Below, one piece after another: positions 45,467-53,593 of a stretch of DNA of 64,000 nt; positions within the stretch are counted from its first letter, which is position 1, and every line of letters begins with the position of its first letter. Source of the DNA: Saprospiraceae bacterium (lineage in GTDB: Bacteria > Bacteroidota > Bacteroidia > Chitinophagales > Saprospiraceae). The stretch is from the NCBI GenBank assembly GCA_016714445.1, contig JADJNF010000004.1, forward strand, positions 124,001 through 188,000, in the 5' to 3' direction. The translations under genes and the position numbers were made by a program. The notes under the pieces were generated by a model. The model did no database searches and had not been told where the DNA came from. It worked only from the letters and a program-made list of their open reading frames with translations.

Positions 45467-45606
45467 ATATAGGGATGTGCTTTATAGTGTGCGCATAAAA
45501 ATTTGTCCGGACCGGCTAGTTCTAATAAAATTAATAATCATCAGGCAGAAACAAATAACTTTAAAATTCTAAGTATAATTCTGGCCCCATAATCGCATTG
45601 AATATT

Positions 45607-45614
45607 TACCTTTG
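45607..45614 (+). promoter_or_regulatory. Promoter -7 box that decides the glyA start
   Basis: TACCTTTG matches TAnnTTTG exactly. It lies inside the longer possible reading frame that begins at 45598, so translation must start downstream, at the ATG 45640. Confidence 0.55.
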
Positions 45615-45639
45615 TGACTTTCAAAATAAAAAATCACTT

Positions 45640-46911
45640 ATGGATCAGGTCATACAGCATCTTATTTCGGAGGAATTGCAGCGTCAGCGACAAGGCATAG
45701 AACTTATTGCATCAGAAAACTTTACTTCATATGAAGTAATACAAGCCATGGGCAGTTGTCTTACGAATAAATATGCTGAAGGTTATCCAGGAAAAAGATA
45801 TTATGGCGGTTGTGAAGTTGTAGATAAAATCGAACAGATTGCTATCGACAGATTATGTGAGCTGTTCGGGGCTGAATATGCCAATGTTCAGCCACACTCT
45901 GGTGCACAAGCAAATGCTGCGGTATTTCTGGGTTTGTTACAGCCGGGAGATGCTATTTTAGGATTTGATCTATCTCATGGAGGTCATTTATCACATGGCT
46001 CTCCGGTAAACTTTTCCGGAAAAGTATATAAAGCCAATTTTTATGGCGTAGAAGAAGAAACAGGTCGTATAGATATGGAAAAAGTAGCGACCAAAGCCCG
46101 TGAAGCACTTCCAAAACTGATCATATGTGGTGCTTCTGCATATTCCAGGGACTGGGACTATAAAAGATTCAGAGAAATAGCGGATGAGGTCGGTGCATTA
46201 TTGCTTGCAGATATTGCACATCCGGCTGGCCTCATTGCTGCTGATTTATTAAATGATCCGATGGAACATTGCCACATTGTCACTTCCACCACACACAAAA
46301 CCCTGCGAGGCCCAAGAGGAGGTATAGTAATGATGGGTAAGGACTTTGAAAATCCGTGGGGCCGAACTACTAAAAAAGGAGAACCGATAATGATGTCTGC
46401 TATATTGAACAGCGCAGTATTTCCCGGTATGCAGGGAGGACCATTGGAACATGTCATAGCAGCAAAAGCTATTGCCTTCAGAGAAGCGGCAGATCCATCT
46501 TTCAAAGAATACGGAAAACAGGTCATCGCCAACGCAGATGCTATGGCGAGAACATTTGTAGCCAAAGGTTATCAGATCATTTCTGGCGGCACTGATAATC
46601 ACATGATGCTCATCGACCTGAGAGCTAAGTCAACAGATATATCCGGACGTGATGCCGAAAATGCACTGGTCAAAGCAGACATCACCATCAATAAAAATAT
46701 GGTGCCATTTGATAGCAGACCTGCCCTACATACATCTGGTATTCGGGTTGGAAGCGCTGCAGTAACTACCAGAGGTTTTAAAGAGCAACATTGTGAGCAG
46801 ATCGTAGAGTGGGTGGATGATGCCATCATGAACAGGGAAAATGAAACCAGGCTAAAAGAAATTAAGAACAAAGTCAATCATTTTATGTTAGACTTCCCTT
46901 TGTATACTTAA
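45640..46911 (+). CDS. glyA: Serine hydroxymethyltransferase
   Basis: Starting at 45640 (MDQVIQHLISEELQRQRQGI) the protein has 423 residues, normal for GlyA. It is a PLP enzyme that moves the serine hydroxymethyl group to tetrahydrofolate, giving glycine and 5,10-methylene-THF. Motifs: ELIASENFTS, NKYAEGYPGKRYYGGCE, and the PLP lysine in TTHKTLRGPRGG (Lys220). The upstream ATG at 45598 is rejected because the promoter box at 45607-45614 lies after it. The next gene starts 10 bases after its stop and may be co-transcribed. Confidence 0.96.
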   Translation: MDQVIQHLISEELQRQRQGIELIASENFTSYEVIQAMGSCLTNKYAEGYPGKRYYGGCEVVDKIEQIAIDRLCELFGAEYANVQPHSGAQANAAVFLGLLQPGDAILGFDLSHGGHLSHGSPVNFSGKVYKANFYGVEEETGRIDMEKVATKAREALPKLIICGASAYSRDWDYKRFREIADEVGALLLADIAHPAGLIAADLLNDPMEHCHIVTSTTHKTLRGPRGGIVMMGKDFENPWGRTTKKGEPIMMSAILNSAVFPGMQGGPLEHVIAAKAIAFREAADPSFKEYGKQVIANADAMARTFVAKGYQIISGGTDNHMMLIDLRAKSTDISGRDAENALVKADITINKNMVPFDSRPALHTSGIRVGSAAVTTRGFKEQHCEQIVEWVDDAIMNRENETRLKEIKNKVNHFMLDFPLYT

Positions 46912-46921
46912 TAATAGATGT

Positions 46922-47815
46922 ATGAATCCGGAATTTGTTCCTTTTGAAAAAATTGACAAAAACAAATGGAATGGAACAGTTCATTATGCGCCAAATGGTA
47001 ACGTCTATGGATACTATTGGTATCTGCGGAGTGTTGTGAAAGAATGGGACGCATGGATAGAAGGAGATTATCAATCGGTCATGCCTATCCCTCGTAAAAA
47101 CTGGTCAAATTTTGAGCTTGACCTTATTCCATCCTGCGGGCCTTATACAGTCAATGCTTTGACAGAAAGTAGAATCGGAACATTTTATTCAAAATGGAAA
47201 TCATCTGCCGGCTGTTTTTCTTATCCATTCAATGATCAAATAACTATGCTGCTGCAAAAGATAGATGGATCAAAGCTTAAAGCGACATCTTTGCACCATA
47301 TACATTTAAACGATTCATATGATGAACTTATAAATAACTATACCACTGAAACAAGATCTGAAATTGACCACTTTAATTCTGATGATTTTTCTTTTGCGGC
47401 AATAGAAAAACCTGAAATATTTCTTGCTCAGGAAAAGCTTAAAGATCATGAAAAAAATATTTTGTATAGACTATTCTACAATGCTATCCAACGGGGTATT
47501 GGCTCTTGTTATAAAGTCATCAATCTGAAAAAAAACACCAGCGCTTTTGCATTTTTTATTTCTGATATCAATAAAACTTACACCACATACACAGGTAGCC
47601 AAAATGACCGCGAAGCTGAGATATTGCTTTTTGATGCTTTTCTAAAAAATAACTCCGGGAAACCACGCATTCTTCATTCTTCTGTAGCCAACCAAAACAT
47701 ATTTAAGAAATTTGGGGGCATTAAATCTTATGTTTTGAAAAATGAACGTGCTCCGATTACACTTTTTCAAAAGTTCAAAGAGACAATTTCGACATCATAC
47801 TTCTCCGGATCCTAA
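46922..47815 (+). CDS. GNAT/FemAB-like acyltransferase-fold protein, function unknown
   Basis: The 297-residue cytoplasmic protein begins EFVPFEKIDKNKWNGTVHYA and has YGYYWYLRSVVKEWDAWIEG, a pattern found in Bacteroidota proteins of the acyl-CoA N-acyltransferase (GNAT/FemAB) superfamily. A second half (about 165-290) has repeated strand-helix segments (GSCYKVINLKKNTSAFAFFI, AEILLFDAFLKN, NIFKKFGGIKSYV). No catalytic residue can be named. It starts 10 bases after glyA and is probably in its transcript. Confidence 0.65.
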   Translation: MNPEFVPFEKIDKNKWNGTVHYAPNGNVYGYYWYLRSVVKEWDAWIEGDYQSVMPIPRKNWSNFELDLIPSCGPYTVNALTESRIGTFYSKWKSSAGCFSYPFNDQITMLLQKIDGSKLKATSLHHIHLNDSYDELINNYTTETRSEIDHFNSDDFSFAAIEKPEIFLAQEKLKDHEKNILYRLFYNAIQRGIGSCYKVINLKKNTSAFAFFISDINKTYTTYTGSQNDREAEILLFDAFLKNNSGKPRILHSSVANQNIFKKFGGIKSYVLKNERAPITLFQKFKETISTSYFSGS

Positions 47816-48143
47816 ATATTTTTTTTGCAAGGTTTTATCAGTTTTAACTTTCAAATTTAAGGCTGACTGAAAAAATTTCTATTTAAATGGTTAAATTTAT
47901 TGCTGATTTTGAACTTCAATTAACAAAATTCATTCATGTATTAACATGTGTTTCATAATGTGTTAATTAACACTCAAAAAGACTATATCTTCATATGTAA
48001 TTGATTTACAGTCATATATAACTATAATTTATACAAAAAAAAACTTTAAAAATGTGGATAAAATCTTTTTTCAAAAAGATACCACGGAACGAATAATATC
48101 TATATTTACACCGTCTTTTAATCCCGGACTCAGTAATTAACAT
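47816..48143 (+). other. Intergenic region before the TPR gene, with a 14-bp palindrome
   Basis: No gene is seen. GTGTTAATTAACAC at 47960-47973 is a perfect palindrome, and ATCTTTTT-TC-AAAAAGAT occurs near 48064-48081. A TATATTTA box near 48101 may be the promoter of the TPR gene at 48144. Confidence 0.35.
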
Positions 48144-49550
48144 ATGGAAAACAAAATAAAACGAGATTCAGCCCTAATAAACCTCGTATCTGATTTTGAG
48201 AGTAAATTTGATCAGGGGGAGGTAGGGTACTTGGATGAAAAGGTATATTTACAGTTATTAGAGTATTACGAAGATGAGTATTTATTCGAAAAAGCACTGG
48301 AAGTTGCAGATTTTGCTATCGAACAATATAAATACAGATCAGAATTCTATATCATAAAATCCAGATTATTATTAAATAGTAACAAAATAAATGATTGTCT
48401 TGTTGCTCTGGAAATAGCTGAAAGTATAGCCCAATTCGAAAGAGAAATCAGCATCATTAAAGCGCGTGCTCTGGCAATAAAAAAACAATTTACAGAAGCA
48501 CATGAAATACTTGAAGACCTCAGAGTCGGTGCGACTAAAAGTGATTCTGTAGATATACTTATTGCCGAATCTTTTATATATGAACATATGAAAGATTATA
48601 ATGCCATGTATGATGCTCTGGCAAATGCAGTGACCATAGATAGTAAGAATGAAGAAGCTATGGAAAGAGTATGGATCAGCGCAGAATTATCCAGAAGATA
48701 TGATGATAGTGTAGAACTACATAAATATATCATTGAAAAAGATCCATACAACTATCAGGCATGGTACAATTTGGGCCATGGATATAATTGTATCTGGGAG
48801 TATGAGAAAGCCATTGATGCACTTGAGTATTCTTTTATTATTAACCCTGATTTCGAAAGTGGTTATCTGGATTGTGCAGACACTTGCCTGCAAATCAAAG
48901 ATTTTGAGAGAGCACTGGAAATTTACATCGAAGCCAACAGCAAATTCGGACCAAATAATGAGTTAATGGTCAATATTGCACATTGTTATATATCTTTAAA
49001 CAGAATCGGAATTGCTAAACAATGGCTACTGAAAGCAATAAAGCTGGATGGATACAATGATGAAGCTTTTTTCCTCTTGGGAGAGTGCTATGCAAAAGAT
49101 TTGGTTTGGTATAATGCCATCAATGCATACCATAAAGCCATAGATCTCGAAAATCGAAGAGAGGAATATTATCTTGGACTCGCAAAAGCATATCTTGCGG
49201 TAGAAGATTATAATAAAGCTACCATCAATTTTCAAATGGCTACCCAAACCGGGCCTGAAGAAACCTTGTACTGGAAAGAATACATTTGTTTTCTTATTAA
49301 ACTGGGTTTATATGACGAAGCACTTCAGGTACTCGATGAAGCAGAAGATCATACTTATGGAGCAGACCTGATATATTGCAGAGCCATTACAGCATATCTC
49401 CTTAAAGATAAAGAAGAATGCATGGAATTATTGGAAGAAGCATTATTAGAAAATTTTGATGAACATAAAATAATATTTGATATTGCACCGGAATTAAGAT
49501 TAGATAAAGATATCAATTCCATGATAAAATATTTTGCAGACGCTGAGTAG
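48144..49550 (+). CDS. Tetratricopeptide repeat protein
   Basis: The 468-residue protein has no signal peptide and is made of about 11 TPR units from residue 35 to the end (for example YQAWYNLGHGYNCIWEYEKA, EAFFLLGECYAKDLVWYNAI, EYYLGLAKAYLAVEDYNKAT). It is acidic and probably a cytoplasmic scaffold. Partner unknown. It is followed by a clear terminator at 49589. Confidence 0.88.
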   Translation: MENKIKRDSALINLVSDFESKFDQGEVGYLDEKVYLQLLEYYEDEYLFEKALEVADFAIEQYKYRSEFYIIKSRLLLNSNKINDCLVALEIAESIAQFEREISIIKARALAIKKQFTEAHEILEDLRVGATKSDSVDILIAESFIYEHMKDYNAMYDALANAVTIDSKNEEAMERVWISAELSRRYDDSVELHKYIIEKDPYNYQAWYNLGHGYNCIWEYEKAIDALEYSFIINPDFESGYLDCADTCLQIKDFERALEIYIEANSKFGPNNELMVNIAHCYISLNRIGIAKQWLLKAIKLDGYNDEAFFLLGECYAKDLVWYNAINAYHKAIDLENRREEYYLGLAKAYLAVEDYNKATINFQMATQTGPEETLYWKEYICFLIKLGLYDEALQVLDEAEDHTYGADLIYCRAITAYLLKDKEECMELLEEALLENFDEHKIIFDIAPELRLDKDINSMIKYFADAE

Positions 49551-49588
49551 TCTGTCATAAAAATTTACTCTTTTAATAACCAAGACTG

Positions 49589-49625
49589 AAGAGCATTCCT
49601 TTGCAAAAAGGGTGCTCTTTTTTAT
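49589..49625 (+). terminator. Terminator of the TPR gene
   Basis: AAGAGCA (49589-49595) pairs with TGCTCTT (49613-49619), with a further CCTTT/AAAGG inner stem, followed by TTTTTT. Confidence 0.8.
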
Positions 49626-49650
49626 TTTCTTTTTCAATGGATTTTAATAA

Positions 49651-49686
49651 AAAAGCGCTTCAGCCAAACATGACCAAAGCGCTTTT
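49651..49686 (-). terminator. Terminator of the DUF6249-type gene
   Basis: AAAAGCGCTT (49651-49660) pairs perfectly with AAGCGCTTTT (49677-49686). On the minus strand it lies about 30 bases after the stop of the membrane protein gene and is followed by T-rich sequence. Confidence 0.75.
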
Positions 49687-49714
49687 TAAATATAATTTAA
49701 GATTCTTTTAGCTT

Positions 49715-50071
49715 TCAGACTATCTCATCTATTTCTCTGATCTTTTCCTTATCTTTTCCAGAGACATAACTATGGTATAATATAAGGGATACACCACCGA
49801 ATATAAGAATACAGACAAAAACACCTGCCGGTTCTGTGTCCAGTATGTTATCTACCGTAAGTCCCACCAATAAGCCTAAACCAATAGATAGTAAAAATAA
49901 TCCAAGCTTCAGGGCACTATTTGACTCTCCATCATTTGCATCAAATATTCGGGCAGTTCTGCCGCTATTAATCAAAGCCATTCTTTCTGTGTGTCTGGTT
50001 TTAAAATATGTAACTACCAAAACAATCATGGTGATAAAAAAACCTGTAATTCCAATAATTTCGCTTGCCAT
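49715..50071 (-). CDS. DUF6249-like membrane protein
   Basis: The 118-residue protein has three hydrophobic helices (about 5-23, 55-72, 82-98) and an ERMALINSGRTARIF loop after the first helix, the pattern of the DUF6249 family. Members are often encoded next to ECF sigma factor genes, as here: the gene is divergent from the sigma operon starting at 50217. Function unknown; a role in envelope stress response is inferred from position. Confidence 0.7.
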   Translation of the reverse strand: MASEIIGITGFFITMIVLVVTYFKTRHTERMALINSGRTARIFDANDGESNSALKLGLFLLSIGLGLLVGLTVDNILDTEPAGVFVCILIFGGVSLILYHSYVSGKDKEKIREIDEIV

Positions 50072-50216
50072 TTTATTTATATTTATTTGTTCACTTTCAT
50101 TACGAAAGTAAGTTTACTCAGGTTACAAAATAAAAATATTATTTTTTTATCCAACATATTTATTTCTGGTTGTAACCCAATATCAGTACCATACGTATAT
50201 TGTGATATATATGTAT

Positions 50217-50765
50217 ATGCAGGAATTAATCATTGACAATACGTGGATTCGTCTCTTGCTAAAAGGAGACAGAAAAACCATCCATACCTTTATTGAAAGT
50301 TATGGGCAGTTTATGTATAATGTCTGTTACAAAATTCTGCTTAACACTTCTGAAGCCGAAGAAGCTGCTCAGGATGCGATCATGAAAGCGTTGAAAGCTA
50401 TAGAGTCATATGATATCAGATCTTCTTTCAAAGCCTGGTGTTATACCATAGCATACAGAACCGCGATAGATTATAGAAGAAAAATAAAATATACCTCTGA
50501 TATAAGTACAAGCATTGATATCGCACACCCATCCAAAGCAGATGATGAAGTGAATTCCAATGAGACCAAACAAAACATTTTATCTTTATTGTCACATCTG
50601 GATGAAGAGGCCAGGACAATAGTATCCCTTTTTTATCTGGAAGAAAAAAATATCAAAGAGTTAATGGAAATTACCGGACTATCAGAAAGTAATATTAAAA
50701 TTAAGTTATTCAGGGCAAGGAAAGAACTTTCTCTGCATGCGAACAAATATTTTGAAAAAATATAA
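50217..50765 (+). CDS. ECF-type RNA polymerase sigma factor
   Basis: Starting at the ATG 50217 (MQELIIDNTWIRLLLKGDRK) the protein has 182 residues. Region 2 is AEEAAQDAIMKALKAIESYD and FKAWCYTIAYRTAIDYRRK; region 4 is DEEARTIVSLFYLEEKNIKE followed by the helix-turn-helix TGLSESNIKIKLFRARKEL. Two start codons just upstream (GTG 50202, ATG 50211) are possible. The next gene, 12 bases after, encodes a membrane protein likely to be its anti-sigma partner. Confidence 0.9.
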   Translation: MQELIIDNTWIRLLLKGDRKTIHTFIESYGQFMYNVCYKILLNTSEAEEAAQDAIMKALKAIESYDIRSSFKAWCYTIAYRTAIDYRRKIKYTSDISTSIDIAHPSKADDEVNSNETKQNILSLLSHLDEEARTIVSLFYLEEKNIKELMEITGLSESNIKIKLFRARKELSLHANKYFEKI

Positions 50766-50777
50766 ATGTAATGAATC

Positions 50778-51248
50778 ATGGAAGAATTGATCTGGAAGTA
50801 TATCGATAATACCTGCACCGATGAAGAAAGAGAATCGGTGATGAACCTTCTAAATACTGATGCTGAATTCAGAAAATCTTATGAATTGATTGTTGATTTG
50901 GAAGACCAACTTTTGAGTGTAGCTAAAATAACTATGAGACCTGATTTTAAAACTCAGCTGGTGCAAAAAGTTGCCATAGAACTGAGAGAGCAAAAAGTAT
51001 CAATAAAAACAAATATATTGCCAATAAAATGGATTATAGGTTTGTCATTTGTAGCTGTAGCTATAATAATTTATGCAGTAACCATAATAAAAAGTGCAGA
51101 ACCAAGTATAACTTTTATGCCTTCAATGGACGAAAAGGTCATATCTATGATAGGCTTGGTAACATCCGGTTTTATAATGTTAACTTTGCTGGATGCAATA
51201 CTTAAAAAAGTTCAGCAAATAAAAAGAATTACGGGCCTACTTGTATGA
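50778..51248 (+). CDS. Probable anti-sigma factor, membrane protein
   Basis: The 156-residue protein begins with a short helical domain (WKYIDNTCTDEERESVMNLL) like the sigma-binding part of Bacteroidota anti-sigma factors, and has two membrane helices (about 84-105 and 125-142). No zinc-binding HxxxCxxC motif is seen. It is co-transcribed with the ECF sigma gene upstream, which is the main support for its role. Confidence 0.65.
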   Translation: MEELIWKYIDNTCTDEERESVMNLLNTDAEFRKSYELIVDLEDQLLSVAKITMRPDFKTQLVQKVAIELREQKVSIKTNILPIKWIIGLSFVAVAIIIYAVTIIKSAEPSITFMPSMDEKVISMIGLVTSGFIMLTLLDAILKKVQQIKRITGLLV

Positions 51249-51250
51249 TA

Positions 51251-51288
51251 AAAAAAAGGGTCTATGTTTGCACATCTACCCTTTTTTT
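51251..51288 (+). terminator. Bidirectional terminator
   Basis: AAAAAAAGGGT (51251-51261) pairs with ACCCTTTTTTT (51278-51288). It serves the sigma operon from the left and the TPR-PD40-SPOR gene from the right. Confidence 0.8.
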
Positions 51289-51311
51289 ATAAATCTTTAA
51301 GTCTTTTTTTT

Positions 51312-53381
51312 TTAATTTTGTTTTAGCCTTTCGAGTATTCCTCCGTTGTCTATGACCACTTCTGCGGTTTTAAATCCTCTGTTTAAAGATTGTATCTGTG
51401 CTTTTTTTGCTTCTTCAAGATCATTAAACCCTGCAAGAATAAATATAGTCCATCCACCTTTTGTCCATTGTTCAATACGTCCAAGGTCTTTCACTTTATT
51501 TACATCAAACCATATTGGGTCTTCATACGAAGCTAATCTGACTTTATACTTATTGCCTGTTTTGTAAGACTTTTCTACTTCCGGATTTTTGGTGTTAAAA
51601 TTTCCCTTATCAGAAAAACTTTCATCATCTGTTCCTGTGAGCACCAGTTCCATTTGAGCAGTATTCAGAATTTCAAAAGCCAGAAATGCATCCTTATAAC
51701 CGATAAGTCTCACTTTAGAAAGAATTTCTTCTGCCTCTTTTCTTTCGGTAAAATACCCAAGTCTAACTTTTATAGTTTTATTATTGAGCATTTTGTAAAT
51801 ATTACCATATCTCAGCAAAGGCTTAAATTTATCAAAATTTGGCTTGGTAGATGACATGGAAGCCAGCTGGATAAAAAATACTTCCGTATTTGGAATCAGC
51901 TCATTCAATCCAATTCTTCTTGCCCCTTCCAGAGAAAAATCCAATGACACATTTGTACCTACTTTTTTCGAATCAAATTCCGGTAAAGAAAATGCTACAT
52001 TTTTTGCTTCCACTTCCTTCATAGACACCTGAGTAGCTGATTCTGTATTGACTGTATGTTTTGTCGTTTCTGTAGCCAATGCTTCCAGACTTACTGCAGG
52101 AGGAATATTTGCGTATTCTTCTTCTGTCTCTAAGTCATCATCAAGTTGAAGTGTTTTATAGATATCATTATTCCCTCTTCCACCCAATCTGTTTGATGTG
52201 ATGTATAATTCGCCAAGGCTATTGAAAGCAGGAAAATAATCGTCCGCCGGTGAATTTATTCCATAACCTGGATTTTGAGGAAACATCCAGTTTCCATTGA
52301 CCACTTCGCTATACACTATATCATATCCTCCCAGACCCGGATGATAATCAGAAGCAAAATATAATACATTTTTTCTCAGAAAAGGCGTGACTTCATTGCC
52401 TCCTGTATTGATAGAATTGCCAAGATTTTTTGGCAATGACCATGTTCCATTTGTATGATAACTTACATAAATATCAAATCCACCATACCCTCCGCTTCTA
52501 TCTGACGAAAAATATAATGCACTACCATCAAATGCCAAATGTGCTGAATTAATGGTAGATCCCACTTCATTAAATGCAAAAGGTACAGAAGATGTAATCT
52601 CACCTCGTTCATTTACTTCTGCAATGGATACACTGGACATTTTACCATTTTGAAGAAAAGAATAATTTTCCTCTAATCTCGATTCTATAAGAGCACATTT
52701 TTTACCATTAGCTGCAAAACTGATAGGCCCAATATGATTTAGCTTACCATTTAGTCCTTTTATGAATCCAAGTCTGTTCTTACTTGGTGTATACAGAAAA
52801 GATCTGTGCGCTGATGTCCTTTCATTCATTTCCTTTTCCGTTTCTGTCATAAGGATATCTTCCCTAAATGAAGAAAACACCGGCAAGTCTCTATAAAATG
52901 TCAAACCAAAATCAGAAGCTGAACTGCTTGCAGGCATTACAAAAGTTTCATAAGCGGGTCTGTCAGACATGCTCCTAACTGCAAATTCGCAACTGCGTAT
53001 ACAATGATCTGCCAATTCCGGATTAAATGCTATAAGTTTTTTGTAGCTGGCAAGGGCTTCATTATAATGACCCATTTTTTTTAATAAGTCTCCATGTTTT
53101 TTAAACGTATTTGGATCAACTTCAGCACCGGAGGGAATTCCTTTGTACCATAAATCAGCCTGCCCCAAATCACCCGTAAGCGCCAGAGATTCTGCCAGAT
53201 TTGCCATAGCAATATAATCCGTTGGCTGGGATTTAAGATGCGCTTTAAAACACTCCGCAGCTTTTGAATACTCGCCGTTTTCAAACAGTATTTCTGCTTT
53301 TTTAAGCTGCTTTTGTCCAAAAGTTGTAAAACTCAGCAACAGCAAGGCAGCAAACAAAGTAAAATGAATTTTCTTATTCAT
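51312..53381 (-). CDS. Envelope protein with TPR, PD40 and two SPOR domains
   Basis: The 689-residue protein has a signal peptide (cleavage after TFG, about 22), TPR units (about 25-130), PD40/WD40-like repeats (about 250-400: LAFDGSALYFSSDRSGGYGG, VLYFASDYHPGLGGYD, ELYITSNRLGGRGNND), and two SPOR modules (about 500-570 and 615-685), which bind denuded peptidoglycan glycan. TPR-PD40 proteins in this phylum usually end in an OmpA domain (PorE type, a T9SS component); here SPOR modules appear in its place. It is probably a periplasmic structural protein bound to the wall, perhaps linked to T9SS or gliding. Confidence 0.85.
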   Translation of the reverse strand: MNKKIHFTLFAALLLLSFTTFGQKQLKKAEILFENGEYSKAAECFKAHLKSQPTDYIAMANLAESLALTGDLGQADLWYKGIPSGAEVDPNTFKKHGDLLKKMGHYNEALASYKKLIAFNPELADHCIRSCEFAVRSMSDRPAYETFVMPASSSASDFGLTFYRDLPVFSSFREDILMTETEKEMNERTSAHRSFLYTPSKNRLGFIKGLNGKLNHIGPISFAANGKKCALIESRLEENYSFLQNGKMSSVSIAEVNERGEITSSVPFAFNEVGSTINSAHLAFDGSALYFSSDRSGGYGGFDIYVSYHTNGTWSLPKNLGNSINTGGNEVTPFLRKNVLYFASDYHPGLGGYDIVYSEVVNGNWMFPQNPGYGINSPADDYFPAFNSLGELYITSNRLGGRGNNDIYKTLQLDDDLETEEEYANIPPAVSLEALATETTKHTVNTESATQVSMKEVEAKNVAFSLPEFDSKKVGTNVSLDFSLEGARRIGLNELIPNTEVFFIQLASMSSTKPNFDKFKPLLRYGNIYKMLNNKTIKVRLGYFTERKEAEEILSKVRLIGYKDAFLAFEILNTAQMELVLTGTDDESFSDKGNFNTKNPEVEKSYKTGNKYKVRLASYEDPIWFDVNKVKDLGRIEQWTKGGWTIFILAGFNDLEEAKKAQIQSLNRGFKTAEVVIDNGGILERLKQN

Positions 53382-53593
53382 GACCAGGTAATTAATTAAA
53401 AACCTTTAAAAAGTACAAATATAGTAATAAATTATAATATGTAACAAACAATATATTAATTTTTTTCTTAATTTATAAAAAATTAGGTGGTAATACCTGT
53501 CCATTTTTAATAAATAGTCACCAAACACACAAATTCATCACCTTTTTTTAATCATTTAATATTATTGTTTTAATTTTGACGAAAATTGAAAGC

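Noticed and set aside
45598..45639. Upstream start for glyA
   Set aside because: It lies before a TAnnTTTG promoter box (45607-45614), and the normal GlyA N-terminus begins at 45640.
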